Assembly (NCBI RefSeq): GCF_000621145.1
Contig: NZ_JHZB01000025.1
Location: 1-58,658 of the forward strand
DNA from: Desulfobulbus elongatus DSM 2908
GTDB taxonomy: Bacteria > Desulfobacterota > Desulfobulbia > Desulfobulbales > Desulfobulbaceae
DNA length: 58,658 nucleotides
Direction of reading: 5' to 3'
Below, piece after piece: positions 27,665 to 37,559 of the stretch (positions are counted from its first letter, which is position 1; the number at the start of each line of letters is the position of its first letter). Under the pieces are notes generated by a model. The model had not been told where the DNA came from. It saw only the letters and a program-made list of their open reading frames with translations, and ran no database searches. The position numbers and the translations under genes were made by a program.

Positions 27665-29863
27665 TCAGGCGTGGTGCGTTGCTGCGCCAACGGAGGGGGA
27701 GGCGGGAGAGCCCTGGCCGCCATTGTGTCGGCGGATATAGTGGAGGCAGTCCTCGCCGGAGACGGGCCGGCAGAATACGTAGCCTTGGAACATGTGGCAG
27801 CCCATGTGGAGAAAATGTTCCAGTTGTTCCTGGTTCTCGATACCTTCGACCACGGTGTTGAACCCGAGCGTCCGGTTGAGTTTGACGATTGAGCGCACAA
27901 TGGGATCGTTGACCTCCCGGTCCACGACAAGGGTCAGGGAACGGTCGATTTTGACCGTGTCCACGGGGAATTCGCGCAGGTAACGGAGCGAAGTGTGGCC
28001 CATGCCGAAATCGTCGATGGCCACACGCACCCCGCTTAAGCGCAACCGGCGGAGCATGGCCAGGGCGGCGGCATCGGGTTCGAGCATGGTCGACTCGGTG
28101 ATTTCCAGTTCCAGCAGCTGCGGCGGCATCCCTACCTCCTGGAGAATTGCCGTGACATCGAGATCGAAACCGGGTTCGAGGATCTGCCGCGGCGTCACAT
28201 TGACCGATATGACCACATCCTCGGCGACCAGCCCCCTCCAGGCGATGCGCTGGACGCACGCTTCCCGGAGGATGAAACGGCCGAGCCAGCCGATGCCGGC
28301 GGTATCTTCGGCCAGGGCGATGATGAGTGGCGGCGGGATGAAACCGAAGACCGGATGCCGCCAGCGCAGCAGGGCCTCGACGCCGCACACCCGATTGTTG
28401 GCCGCGTCGATCTGCGGCTGGTAGACAAGGAACAGTTGATCGTCGCGGTACAGCGCCACTTCGAGATCCTTGGCCAGCAACTTGGCGATGCGGCCGGATT
28501 CGCCCGGCTGATCGAGGCATTTGCGGCCATTCGGTCCGACCGCGTGGCTTTCGGCGGCGTGCGCCAACACACCCAGCACGCGCTTGCCCCGTTCCCACCG
28601 CAGGCGGTCACAGATCCGGACAAAAGGAAAATAGAGCGCCGTGCCGATGGCGAGGTTGACGAGTTGCATGCAGGCGCCGGCGAGCGATCCGGTGGCGATG
28701 TAGCCGCTGAGCAGGGCCGGGGTGGTCCAACTGGTGGTTGCGATTGTCCGGGGCAGCAGGTCGAGCACCGTGGCCAGGTAGGCGGTCGCGGTCTGGATGA
28801 GCGGGACGAGGAGAAAAGGGAACAGATAGACGGGGTTGAGGACGAGCGGAATGCCGAACAGCAGCGGTTCGTTGACGTTGAACAGGGCGGGAAGCAGGGC
28901 GAACAGGCACAGCTTGCGATTGCCGTCGTTCCTGCCGCGGATGAGGATCGCCAGGATGAGGCAGAGCGTGCAGCCCGACCCGCCCATGCGGGTGAAGGCG
29001 TCGAAAAAGGCCTTGGTGAAGATGTGGACCGGCGGGGTCCCCGCCGCCAGGGCGGCGGCGTTGGCCGCGCCGGCCGGCATCAGGATATTCTCTTCGACCG
29101 AAAAGAGGATGTTGGGGCCGTGCACGCCGAAAAACCAGGAGAGCTGGGAGAGGCCGGTATAGACGAGCCCCATGCCGGGATGATCCCAGCTTTCCCTGAA
29201 CGGGGCGGCGAGCAGACTCCGCACCTGGTCGTACAGGTCCGCACCGCCGGCGGACGAGATCAGGAGACGGATCAGGGCGAAGACGAGAATGGTGACCATG
29301 CCGGCGGGCAGGACGGTGAGCACGTCGCTGACCACCGGGTCGTGCCCCACCGCTCCGAGGGAGAGCCGCAGGGTGGCAACCCGGCAGAGCCGCAGATAGA
29401 GCAGGGTGGCCGAGGTCGCCACGGCCAGCGCCGTCACCAGGCCCCGGTCCATGGAAAAAAACGTCGGCCAGGAGTTGGTCTCGGCGGGCGCACAGACGAT
29501 GAAGAAACACGACAGCGCCACGATGGTGGTCATGACCGGGCTGACCATGATCAGGGGGTTGCGCTGGTTCGCCAGCAGGGTCATGCTGCTGCTGAAGGCG
29601 CAGAGGACGGCCAGCGAGGCGATGCCGAAGGAACCGGCGATGAGATTGTCGCAAATCAGCCTCCAGCCCGGCCCGAACGACTGATCCAGGCCGCCCTGGA
29701 GGGGGAAGTCCCTGAGCAGCAGCGCCAGGGCACCGATCATGACCAAGGGCAGGCTCAGGGCGAGGCTCCGCTGCACGGCAAGGAAAAACGGCCGATTTCC
29801 CAACCGTTCCGCAGCCTCGAGGAAGTTGAACCTATGCTTGGGGTTCGGGGAAGTCTCATTCAT
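27665..29863 (-). CDS. PTS EIIC-like membrane domain fused to an EAL phosphodiesterase
   Basis: This 732-residue protein has an N-terminal cellobiose/lactose-type EIIC domain (about residues 15-430, about 10 helices, with FNVNEPLLFGIPLVLNP) and a C-terminal EAL domain (about 475-710). The EAL key residues look intact: VEALLRW, ELEITES, DDFGMGHTSL, TVKIDRSL, VEGIEN and QGYVF. It should be an active c-di-GMP phosphodiesterase in the inner membrane whose activity may follow a sugar or PTS state. No EIIA/EIIB genes are nearby. A -10-like TATAAT lies only 8 bases before the ATG. Confidence 0.88.
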   Translation of the reverse strand: MNETSPNPKHRFNFLEAAERLGNRPFFLAVQRSLALSLPLVMIGALALLLRDFPLQGGLDQSFGPGWRLICDNLIAGSFGIASLAVLCAFSSSMTLLANQRNPLIMVSPVMTTIVALSCFFIVCAPAETNSWPTFFSMDRGLVTALAVATSATLLYLRLCRVATLRLSLGAVGHDPVVSDVLTVLPAGMVTILVFALIRLLISSAGGADLYDQVRSLLAAPFRESWDHPGMGLVYTGLSQLSWFFGVHGPNILFSVEENILMPAGAANAAALAAGTPPVHIFTKAFFDAFTRMGGSGCTLCLILAILIRGRNDGNRKLCLFALLPALFNVNEPLLFGIPLVLNPVYLFPFLLVPLIQTATAYLATVLDLLPRTIATTSWTTPALLSGYIATGSLAGACMQLVNLAIGTALYFPFVRICDRLRWERGKRVLGVLAHAAESHAVGPNGRKCLDQPGESGRIAKLLAKDLEVALYRDDQLFLVYQPQIDAANNRVCGVEALLRWRHPVFGFIPPPLIIALAEDTAGIGWLGRFILREACVQRIAWRGLVAEDVVISVNVTPRQILEPGFDLDVTAILQEVGMPPQLLELEITESTMLEPDAAALAMLRRLRLSGVRVAIDDFGMGHTSLRYLREFPVDTVKIDRSLTLVVDREVNDPIVRSIVKLNRTLGFNTVVEGIENQEQLEHFLHMGCHMFQGYVFCRPVSGEDCLHYIRRHNGGQGSPASPSVGAATHHA

Positions 29864-29871
29864 ATCGCGAA

Positions 29872-29877
29872 ATTATA
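29872..29877 (-). promoter_or_regulatory. -10 element very close to the EIIC-EAL start
   Basis: On the minus strand a perfect TATAAT ends 8 bases before ATG 29863, and no ribosome site stands between them. The -35 at 17 bases is poor. If used, the mRNA would be leaderless or nearly so. Confidence 0.35.
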
Positions 29878-29994
29878 CACGGAAGACGGACGAGGTACCA
29901 GTGTTTCCTTGAGGCGATCGGCACCCGGAGGTCGGGCGCCGGCTCGTTTGAAATCCGCCGCCCGACCCGCCCGGGCAATGCCGTTTGCCTGCCG

Positions 29995-32900
29995 TCACAT
30001 CGAACGCCGGTACTGGCCGCCCACCTCGTAGAGGGCTTCGGTGATCTGGCCGAGCGAGCAGACCCGCACCGCGTCGATCAGTTCGGCAAAAACGTTGCCG
30101 TTGTCGATCACCGTGCGCTTGAGCTTCTCCAGCATGGGGCCGGCAGCCTCGCGGTTGCGGGCCTGAAAATCGCGCAGCCGCCTGATCTGCGACTGCTTTT
30201 CCTCCTCGGTGGAACGGGCCAGCTCAATGTCGACCGGCACCTCGCCCCCGGGGTTGCGGAAGGTGTTGACCCCGATGATCGGGTAGGAGCCGTCGTGCTT
30301 CTTGTGCTCGTAGTAGAGCGATTCCTCCTGGATTCTGCTCCGCTGGTAGCCGGTTTCCATGGCGCCGAGCACGCCGCCGCGCGAGGCCAGGGCCTCGAAT
30401 TCCTTCAGCACCGCCTCCTCGACCAGGTCGGTCAGTTCCTCGATGACAAAGGCGCCCTGATTCGGGTTTTCGTTCATGGCCAGGCCCCACTCGCGGTTGA
30501 TGATCAACTGGATGGCCATGGCCCGCCGCACCGATTCCTCGGTGGGGGTGGTGATGGCCTCGTCGTAGGCGTTGGTGTGCAGGCTGTTGCAGTTGTCGTA
30601 GATGGCGATCAACGCCTGGAGAGTGGTACGGATGTCGTTGAAGGCCATCTCCTGGGCGTGCAGGGTGCGGCCCGAGGTCTGGATGTGGTATTTGAGTTTC
30701 TGCGAGCGTTCGTTACCGCCGTACTTGTGCTTCATGGCCACGGCCCAGATGCGGCGGGCCACCCGGCCGATCACCGCGTATTCGGGCTCCATGCCGTTGG
30801 AGAAGAAGAAACTCAGGTTGGGCGCGAAATCGTCGATGCGCATGCCGCGCGCCAGATAGGCCTCGACGTAGGTGAAGCCGTTGGCCAGGGTGAAGGCCAA
30901 CTGCGAGATCGGGTTGGCGCCGGCCTCGGCGATGTGGTAGCCGGAGATCGACACCGAGTAGAAGTTGCGCACGTTTTCCCGCACGAAATATTCCTGGATG
31001 TCGCCCATCATCTTGAGGGCGAACTCGGTGGAGAAGATGCAGGTGTTCTGGCCCTGGTCCTCCTTGAGGATGTCGGCCTGGACCGTGCCGCGCACCGTGG
31101 AGAAGACGCGGGCGCGGATGGCCTCCCGCTCCGCGTCGTCGGGCTGGCGGCCGTTGTCGGCCGCGAACCGGTCGATCTGCTGGTCGAGGGCGGTGTTGAA
31201 GAAGCAGGCCAGGATGATCGGCGCCGGGCCGTTGATGGTCATGGACACCGAGGTGGAGGGCGCGCAGAGGTCGAAGCCGTCGTAGAGCACCTTCATGTCG
31301 TCCAGGGTGGCGATGGACACGCCCGAATTGCCGATCTTGCCGTAGATGTCCGGCCGTTCGTCCGGATCGCAGCCGTAGAGGGTGGCCGAGTCGAAGGCGG
31401 TGGAGAGGCGGATGGCCGGCATGCCCTCGCTGACCTGCTTGAAGCGGCGGTTGGTGCGGAAGGCGTCGCCCTCGCCGGCGAACATCCGGGTCGGGTCCTC
31501 GTTTTCCCGCTTGAAGGGAAAGACACCGGCGGTGAACGGAAACAGGCCGGGAACATTCTCCCGCATCAGGAAACGGAGGATCTCGCCTTGATCCGTATAT
31601 CTGGGCAGATAGACCTTGCGGATGGTGGAGCCGGAGAGCGAGGTGCGGGTCAGCCCGGTGCGGATCTCCCTGCCGCGAACGGCGACCACGTGTTCGTCCC
31701 CGGCATACTGCCGCACCAGTTCCGGCCAGGTGTCGAGCAGGTGTTTCGTGCCGGCGTCGAGTTCGCCGTCCTTGGCGTCGAGCAGCACATCGAAACTGGC
31801 CACCGGCTTGCCGCAGAGCGCGAACAGATCCTTGGCCGTGGCCAGGGCCTGGCGTTCGCGCACCTTGTTCGCCTCGGCGGCGGCATGGGCGTGGTAGCCG
31901 CGCACGCAGTCGGCGATCTCGGCCAGGTAGCGGGTCCGCTCCGGTGGCACGATCGCCCGGTCGCCCGCGGTTGTCGGCACGGTGGCCCGGGGCAGCCGGC
32001 CCGGTTCGAGGGCGAGCCCCGATGCGCTCAGGGTGGGCAGCATGGCCTGGTAGAGGGCGGTGACGCCTTCGTCGTTGAAACGGGCGGCGATGGTGGGAAA
32101 GACCGGCATCCGTTCCGGCGGCGTGCCGAAGGCCTCGTGGTTGCGCTGGTACTGCTTGCGCACGTCGCGCAGGGCGTCCTCGGCGCCGCTGCGGTCGAAT
32201 TTGTTGATGGCCACGAAGTGGGCGAAATCGAGCATGTCGATCTTCTCCAGTTGCGAGGCGGCGCCGAATTCCGGGGTCATGACGTAGAGCGAGACATCGA
32301 CGTGCGGCACGATGGCGGCGTTGCCCTGGCCGATGCCCGAGGTTTCGACGATGATCAGGTCGAAGCCGGTGAGTTTGCAGGCGGCGATCACCTCGGGCAG
32401 GGCCGCGGAGAGTTCCGAGCCGGTCTCTCGGGTGGCCAGCGAGCGCATGTAGATGTTGGCGTGTTCGATGGCGTTCATGCGGATGCGGTCGCCCAGGAGC
32501 GCTCCGCCGGTGCGCTTGCGCGAGGGATCGATGCTGATGATCGCCAGTTTGAGACGGTCGTTCTGGTCGAGGCGGAAGCGGCGGACCAGTTCGTCGGTGA
32601 GCGAGGACTTGCCGGCGCCGCCGGTGCCGGTGATGCCGAGCACCGGGGTCGTGCGGCCGGCCGCGCCTTCCCGGATCGCCCGGCCGAGCGGCGCCGGCGC
32701 CTCGCCGTTTTCGAGCACGGTGATGAGCCGGGCCAGCATCCGCCGGTCGCCGCCGGCAAGCCGGCCGAGCAGTTCGCTTTCGTTGGCGGGTAGCGGCGGC
32801 AGGTCGACATCGGCCATCCCGACCACCTCGTTGATCATCCCCTGCAAACCCAGCCGCTGGCCATCCTCGGGAGTGTAGATGCGGCTGACGCCGTAGTCGT

Positions 32901-33255
32901 GCAGCTCGCGCACCTCGTCCGCCACGATGACGCCACCGCCGCCGCCGAACACCTTGATGTTGTCGCCGCCGCCCGCCTTGAGCAGGTCGACCATGTATTT
33001 GAAGAATTCGACATGGCCGCCCTGATAGGAGGTCACCGCGATGCCGTGCGCATCCTCCTGGAGGGCGGCGGTGACGATTTCCCGCACCGAACGGTTGTGG
33101 CCGAGGTGAATGACTTCCACCCCGGTGGCCTGAAGGATGCGACGCATGATGTTGATGGTGGCGTCATGGCCGTCGAACAGCGAGGCGGCGGTGACGAAGC
33201 GGACCTTGCGGCTGGATTGGCAGTGCGTTTGCTGACCGGCAGGGGGGTGGGGCAT
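29995..33255 (-). CDS. icmF: fused isobutyryl-CoA mutase (B12-dependent) with G-protein chaperone
   Basis: This 1086-residue cytosolic protein has the IcmF order. A B12-binding domain (about 15-150) has [13 protein letters not shown] supplying the cobalt-ligating His. A MeaI-type GTPase (about 180-420) has [13 protein letters not shown] and INKFDR. A linker follows, then the mutase TIM-barrel (about 530-1080; [20 protein letters not shown], then [13 protein letters not shown]-like [16 protein letters not shown]). It interconverts isobutyryl-CoA and n-butyryl-CoA or related acyl-CoAs, with the GTPase editing the cofactor. Start ATG 33255 has AAGGAGAT upstream. It depends on the cofactor whose synthesis gene cobT lies 7 kb away. 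Confidence 0.93.
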   Translation of the reverse strand: MPHPPAGQQTHCQSSRKVRFVTAASLFDGHDATINIMRRILQATGVEVIHLGHNRSVREIVTAALQEDAHGIAVTSYQGGHVEFFKYMVDLLKAGGGDNIKVFGGGGGVIVADEVRELHDYGVSRIYTPEDGQRLGLQGMINEVVGMADVDLPPLPANESELLGRLAGGDRRMLARLITVLENGEAPAPLGRAIREGAAGRTTPVLGITGTGGAGKSSLTDELVRRFRLDQNDRLKLAIISIDPSRKRTGGALLGDRIRMNAIEHANIYMRSLATRETGSELSAALPEVIAACKLTGFDLIIVETSGIGQGNAAIVPHVDVSLYVMTPEFGAASQLEKIDMLDFAHFVAINKFDRSGAEDALRDVRKQYQRNHEAFGTPPERMPVFPTIAARFNDEGVTALYQAMLPTLSASGLALEPGRLPRATVPTTAGDRAIVPPERTRYLAEIADCVRGYHAHAAAEANKVRERQALATAKDLFALCGKPVASFDVLLDAKDGELDAGTKHLLDTWPELVRQYAGDEHVVAVRGREIRTGLTRTSLSGSTIRKVYLPRYTDQGEILRFLMRENVPGLFPFTAGVFPFKRENEDPTRMFAGEGDAFRTNRRFKQVSEGMPAIRLSTAFDSATLYGCDPDERPDIYGKIGNSGVSIATLDDMKVLYDGFDLCAPSTSVSMTINGPAPIILACFFNTALDQQIDRFAADNGRQPDDAEREAIRARVFSTVRGTVQADILKEDQGQNTCIFSTEFALKMMGDIQEYFVRENVRNFYSVSISGYHIAEAGANPISQLAFTLANGFTYVEAYLARGMRIDDFAPNLSFFFSNGMEPEYAVIGRVARRIWAVAMKHKYGGNERSQKLKYHIQTSGRTLHAQEMAFNDIRTTLQALIAIYDNCNSLHTNAYDEAITTPTEESVRRAMAIQLIINREWGLAMNENPNQGAFVIEELTDLVEEAVLKEFEALASRGGVLGAMETGYQRSRIQEESLYYEHKKHDGSYPIIGVNTFRNPGGEVPVDIELARSTEEEKQSQIRRLRDFQARNREAAGPMLEKLKRTVIDNGNVFAELIDAVRVCSLGQITEALYEVGGQYRRSM

Positions 33256-33599
33256 GGCGGATCTCCTTGCAAGGGTTGAGGGGATGCCGGCGGGCGGCAC
33301 CCGCCGACAGATCGACCAGACTTCAGGGAGAACACAAAAGGGTGCGGTGAGAGTACGATACCCTTTGAAAATACGCAAAATAAATCTGCCCGTCGGGGCG
33401 GCACGACCATGGTGCGCGGGGCCGAGCGCGGTTCTTCATGGGCGATCCGGAGACTGCCCTGGCAGTGCGGCATGACGCGACCGGCGGGTAAAGATGCCGC
33501 CGGGAAATTGTTTTTCCGCCGGGACCGCTTATTGTACCTACACCCTCAACCCGCGCCGGCGGCAACGACCCGGTGCGAAAACCTCCACGGTCATGCACC
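33256..33599. other. divergent intergenic region icmF / lipoprotein hydrolase
   Basis: This 344-base region separates two divergent genes and holds no convincing ORF. It should contain both promoters. Candidate elements are weak: toward icmF, TTGCGT and TACTCT 17 bases apart; toward the hydrolase, TTGTTT and TATTGT 16 bases apart near 33510-33540. No clear operator is seen. Confidence 0.4.
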
Positions 33600-34664
33600 A
33601 TGCGGTATCCGATCCTCTCTTTTTCCCTCCTTATGCTGATGCTCCTTTCCTGTTCCCCACGGTCGTACGACGGCCCGGTTTCCGACCATTTCGACGGCGA
33701 GCGGTTTTTCAATCCCGGCACGCCGGCCAACAAGGGCTTCTTCCGGGTGCTCAAGTGGTACGCCACCCGCGAGCGTCAGCCCTGGCCCGCCTTCAGCGAA
33801 TTGCCCTCCACCGACAAGCCGCCGCAACGGGTGGAGGGCAATGGGTTGCGCATCGGTTTCGTCGGCCATGTCACCCTGCTCATCCAGACCCAGGGGCTCA
33901 ACATCCTCACCGATCCGGTCTGGTCAGACCGCGCCAGCCCGTTCACCTGGATCGGCCCCAGGCGGGTCCATCCGCCGGGCATTCGTTTCGACGACCTGCC
34001 GCCCATCGACGTGGTGCTGATCAGCCACAACCACTACGACCACCTCGATCTGGCCACCATCGAACGACTGTGGCGGCGTGACCGGCCCCGGTTCATCATG
34101 CCCCTGGGCAACGATGCGCTTATCCGCGACCGTATTCCCGATGCCCGCATCGAGGCCCGCGACTGGGGCGAACAGGTGGTGGTCGCGCCGGAGATGACGG
34201 TGCATCTGGAACCGATGCACCACTGGTCGGCCCGCAGCCCCTGGGACCGCAACCGGGCCCTGTGGGCGGCCTTCGTGCTGGCCACGCCTGGCGGCCAGAT
34301 CTATTTCGTCGGCGACACCGGCTACGGCGGCGGCGACAATTTTCGCGCCGCCGCGGCCAAGTACGGCCCGTTCCGCCTGGCCATCCTGCCCATCGGTTCC
34401 TACGACCCCCGCTGGTTCATGGCCGACAACCACATGAATCCCGAGGAGGCGGTCCGGGCCTGGAACGATCTGGGACAACCACCCATGCTGCCCACCCATT
34501 ACGGCATGTTCCAGTTGGCCGATACCGGCTACGAAGTGCCGTTGCGCGACCTGGAGACCGCCATGCGGGCCGCGGCCGTCCCCGAGGGTCGTATCCGGCC
34601 GCTCAGGGCGGGCGAGCACTGGCAGGTGGAGGAGCGGGGTGGGGCGATCCGGCCGGAGAGGTGA
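33600..34664 (+). CDS. lipoprotein metallo-beta-lactamase-fold hydrolase, NAPE-PLD/UlaG-like
   Basis: This 354-residue protein starts with a lipoprotein signal (hydrophobic stretch then LMLLSCSP, so a Cys near residue 17 is lipidated). Metal-binding motifs of the fold are visible: GHVTLLIQ, ISHNHYDHLD (HxHxDH, about residue 143), the HHWSAR region, VGDTGY (about 240) and PTHYGMF near the end. The pattern matches the NAPE-PLD-like/UlaG branch. It probably cleaves a phosphodiester or lactone at the cell envelope; the substrate is unknown. It converges on the HD gene with 19 bases between. Confidence 0.82.
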   Translation: MRYPILSFSLLMLMLLSCSPRSYDGPVSDHFDGERFFNPGTPANKGFFRVLKWYATRERQPWPAFSELPSTDKPPQRVEGNGLRIGFVGHVTLLIQTQGLNILTDPVWSDRASPFTWIGPRRVHPPGIRFDDLPPIDVVLISHNHYDHLDLATIERLWRRDRPRFIMPLGNDALIRDRIPDARIEARDWGEQVVVAPEMTVHLEPMHHWSARSPWDRNRALWAAFVLATPGGQIYFVGDTGYGGGDNFRAAAAKYGPFRLAILPIGSYDPRWFMADNHMNPEEAVRAWNDLGQPPMLPTHYGMFQLADTGYEVPLRDLETAMRAAAVPEGRIRPLRAGEHWQVEERGGAIRPER

Positions 34665-34683
34665 AGTGACGGCGGGTCCCGGT

Positions 34684-35211
34684 TCAGGGCGCGGGTGCGG
34701 GCAGTGATTGCAAAGCCCGGCCGAGGAGGTTGTCCGGGACGGTGCCGGCGCGGCTGCGCTCGCTCGCCCAGGCGATGAGCTGCGGGTTCCTGGCGGCCTC
34801 GGTGCAGAGGAAGGCCGGGTCCACGGTTGCGCCGATGCGGGCCAGATCGAGCCGGTCGGCATCGAAACAGGTCCGCACCGTGGGGTCGTCGTGGGTGCGG
34901 GCGGCGGTGTGCAGGCGGCAGGCGGTGAGCAGGAGGCGGAGCGGCTGTTCGTCCAGGCGCAGGAGACCGTCGCGATGATAGCGCTCGGCGAGCAGGGTGC
35001 CCCGGGGGCCGTGGTCGTGGTCGGCCTGGTCGGTGAGCCTGCGGCTGTCGTGAAACAGGGCGAACAGTTCGACGACCTGGCGGTCGGCACCGGTTTCGGC
35101 AGCCAGCCGCAGCCCATTTTCATACACCCTGGCCCAGTGGGAGAGGCCGTGCCGTCCGCGGGGATCGATCGCCATCTGACCGATGATCGCCGTAACGAGT
35201 TCGCTGGTCAT
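34684..35211 (-). CDS. HD-domain phosphohydrolase
   Basis: This 175-residue soluble protein has HD-type metal motifs: GLSHWARVYENG (first His), then ELFALFHDSRRLTDQADHDHG (HD pair and a further Asp/His cluster) near residues 50-75. These suggest a small nucleotidase-like or nucleotide-phosphate hydrolase. I chose ATG 35211 (MTSELV) behind an AGGATCA site, not the longer frame. It follows the PAS gene on the same strand by 66 bases, so they may share a transcript. Confidence 0.75.
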   Translation of the reverse strand: MTSELVTAIIGQMAIDPRGRHGLSHWARVYENGLRLAAETGADRQVVELFALFHDSRRLTDQADHDHGPRGTLLAERYHRDGLLRLDEQPLRLLLTACRLHTAARTHDDPTVRTCFDADRLDLARIGATVDPAFLCTEAARNPQLIAWASERSRAGTVPDNLLGRALQSLPAPAP

Positions 35212-35277
35212 GGTTGTGATCCTGCAAGGTGATGGGGACAGGCGAAGAGGCGCGTCGTAAGCGGCCACCGCATCCGC

Positions 35278-36519
35278 TCAGATCTGCTCCCGCAGGGACC
35301 GGCTGTAGCAGTCGGGGCAGATGCCGTGGCTGAAACGGGCGTCGCTGTGCGCGGTGATGTACTTTTCCAACTGTTCCCAGGCATCCTCTTCGGTGCGGAT
35401 TTTCTTGCAGTACATGCAGATGGAGATGATGCCCTCGAGCCGCTTGATCCGGGCCAGGCTCGCCTCGACCTCCTCGTTCCGGCGGGTCAGCAGCTCCTGC
35501 TGCCTTTTCTGCTCGGAAATGTCGATGACCGAGAACACGGTGTAGGTTTCGGGGCGATGGTCGCCGAACACGATGGTCTGGCCGTGGTCCTTGGCCCAGA
35601 ACCGTTCGCCGTTGTGGCGCCGGTAGAGCACCTCGCCCTCGAACCGGCCGGTCGCCTCGATTTCGGCGTAGATCACCCGGCCGAACGCCTCGAACATCTC
35701 CTCGTTCTCGTACAGGCAGCGCACCGACCGGCCCGGCAGGGTTCCGGGGAGAAAGCCGAACATGGCTTCCATGGCCGGGTTGCATTGGACGATCACCCGG
35801 TCGCGGAGGATGCAGAGCCCGGTCGGCAGGGCGTCGAGGATGGCCTTCTGTTCCTGCATGGCCTCCTGCAAGCGCTGGTCGGTCTGTTCCTTGGACAGCA
35901 CCAGCATGCTGATGCCGTTGGCCAGCATCAGGTAGAACAGGATGGCGAAGCTGACGAACTGAATGGGATTTCGGGAAAAGAGGATGAATTCATCGGCGGT
36001 GGCGAGGGCCATGAACCCGCGGATGCCGGCGGTCAGGGCCAGCAGGCCGATGCTCCAGCCCATGAAGGCCCGCAGGGGGGAACTCCGCGAGCCGCCCCGC
36101 AGCATCGCCCAGGCCGCCAGCGCCAGAATCGGCACGGACAGCAGGGTGGAAACGGCCAGCCGGCCGCTGGCCGCAAGCGGTGTGGCCAAAAGGACGCCCA
36201 GCAACGCGTAGATGAGGCTGGCCCCTTGCAGGATGGGAGGAACCGGCCGATTCGAGATCCGGAAAATCGCCCAGCATTCGTAGGCGAAACCGGCGAGCAG
36301 ACAGAAGTCGCCCAGAGTGTAGCTGAGGACGTCGGCGATGGTGTCGCGCCCGGCGAGCAGCAGCCAGCCCAGGCCCTGCAGGAATTTGGCCGCGGTCCAG
36401 AAATCGTTGCGCAGGCGGTGCTCCCGCCGCGTCTGCAGCAGGATGAGCACCACGCCGAAGACAAGGTTGCCGAAGGCCAGCGTCAGAATGATCGTTCGTA
36501 TATCCAAAAGTCCTTCCAT
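35278..36519 (-). CDS. membrane PAS protein with C-terminal Cys/His module
   Basis: This 413-residue protein has about seven N-terminal helices (1-215), a short coiled linker, a PAS domain (about 225-345, with AILDALPTGLCILRD and a VIDISEQKRQQEL-type PAS-PAC end), a coiled coil and a C-terminal ICMYCKKIRTEEDAWEQLE region ending HGICPDCYSR. The last module, with CxxC and HGICPxC, is common after PAS domains in deltaproteobacteria. It has no kinase, GGDEF or EAL part, so its output is unknown. Start choice is uncertain: ATG 36519 is best, with GGCAGGG adjacent. Confidence 0.75.
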   Translation of the reverse strand: MEGLLDIRTIILTLAFGNLVFGVVLILLQTRREHRLRNDFWTAAKFLQGLGWLLLAGRDTIADVLSYTLGDFCLLAGFAYECWAIFRISNRPVPPILQGASLIYALLGVLLATPLAASGRLAVSTLLSVPILALAAWAMLRGGSRSSPLRAFMGWSIGLLALTAGIRGFMALATADEFILFSRNPIQFVSFAILFYLMLANGISMLVLSKEQTDQRLQEAMQEQKAILDALPTGLCILRDRVIVQCNPAMEAMFGFLPGTLPGRSVRCLYENEEMFEAFGRVIYAEIEATGRFEGEVLYRRHNGERFWAKDHGQTIVFGDHRPETYTVFSVIDISEQKRQQELLTRRNEEVEASLARIKRLEGIISICMYCKKIRTEEDAWEQLEKYITAHSDARFSHGICPDCYSRSLREQI

Positions 36520-36634
36520 CCCTGCCGGGCAGGGGATTCGCACCCATCGGTGATGCCGGGGGCCGGGCGGCCGGAGCGGTCAACGGCCGGACAGAGACGG
36601 CCCGGGGCTGCCGCCCGGCAAAAAACGCGGCCGC

Positions 36635-36663
36635 ACCATAGCCGGAAAAGATCGGAAAAGCAA
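36635..36663 (-). promoter_or_regulatory. candidate promoter of the PAS gene
   Basis: On the minus strand TTGCTT (36663-36658) and TATGGT (36640-36635) are 17 bases apart, about 115 bases before the PAS start. Both are partial matches. Confidence 0.35.
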
Positions 36664-36726
36664 CGGTGTCGCCGCGGATGTCCGTGGGGATCGCCGGGAC
36701 GGAGACCGGCGGCAGGACGGTCGCGG

Positions 36727-37380
36727 TCAGTCCTTGGCCGCCAGCCGTTCTCCCAGCGTGAACGCCCGCCGGCAGTCCTCGGGAAAGACTTCGGCCCGCC
36801 GCGCCGCTTTCTTGGCCGGATCCATGTATTCCATGATCACCTTGCCGTAGTCGGGGAACTGGTAGGTATCGAAGCTGCACAGGGTCTCGGTCTCGAAGCC
36901 GAAGGCCCGGGAGAGCGCGGCCTCGGTGGCGTCGAACATCGCCGGGTAGCCCATCTGCGCGCACCGCTCCTCGTCGACGTTCATGGTGTAGACGACGGCG
37001 GTCCGGATCGTCCGGGGAAAGATCGAGCGCGGCGGCTGGCTGTAGATCAGCGGCGGGAACAGCAGCCGTTCCAGAAAGGAGCGCATCTCGCCGGTCATCT
37101 GGCCGAAATAGATCGGCGATCCCAGGATGAGCGCGTCGACCGTGGTCTCGATCCGTTCCAGCACCGGCCGCAGTTCATCCTGCATGGCGCAGCGGCCGTT
37201 GCTCGGCCCATCGATCATCTTGCAGGCAAAGCAACTGGTGCAGCCCTTGTAGGCGAGGTCGTAGAGATGCACCAGCTCCGTTGTCGCCCCCCGCCCGGCG
37301 GCCCCGTCGAGCGCCTTGGTCAGCAGGGTGGCGGTGTTCCACTTTTTTCTCGGGCTGCCGTTGATGGCCAGAACATGCAT
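36727..37380 (-). CDS. flavodoxin-fold NAD(P)H-dependent FMN reductase
   Basis: This 217-residue protein has the flavodoxin-like FMN site at its start (LAINGSPRKKWNTATLL) and ALILGSPIYFGQMTGEM near residue 85. A CTSCFACK motif with a further Cys 10 residues later resembles the cluster motif of iron-sulfur flavoproteins, but the last gap is longer than in the classic motif. It likely reduces flavin, quinone or metals. GAGGAGAATGCC precedes ATG 37380. It lies 207 bases upstream of the PAS gene on the same strand. Confidence 0.82.
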   Translation of the reverse strand: MHVLAINGSPRKKWNTATLLTKALDGAAGRGATTELVHLYDLAYKGCTSCFACKMIDGPSNGRCAMQDELRPVLERIETTVDALILGSPIYFGQMTGEMRSFLERLLFPPLIYSQPPRSIFPRTIRTAVVYTMNVDEERCAQMGYPAMFDATEAALSRAFGFETETLCSFDTYQFPDYGKVIMEYMDPAKKAARRAEVFPEDCRRAFTLGERLAAKD

Positions 37381-37559
37381 GGCATTCTCCTCGGTCGTTG
37401 CGCTTGCCCGGCCAACCGGGCGAAGCTGGTTTGCGGATACGCGTTCGGGGACCATGGGCGCGGCACCTGGTGGCGGTATTCCTTGCCGCCGTGCCGGCTC
37501 CGACGGCCGGTGCCGGCTGGGCCGGACGATCGGGCCAGGCCGTCATCCGGCCGACCGTT

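Noticed and set aside
30295-32793. Long plus-strand open frame opposite icmF
   Set aside because: Antisense shadow of a well-recognised gene; composition is typical of reversed GC-rich codons.
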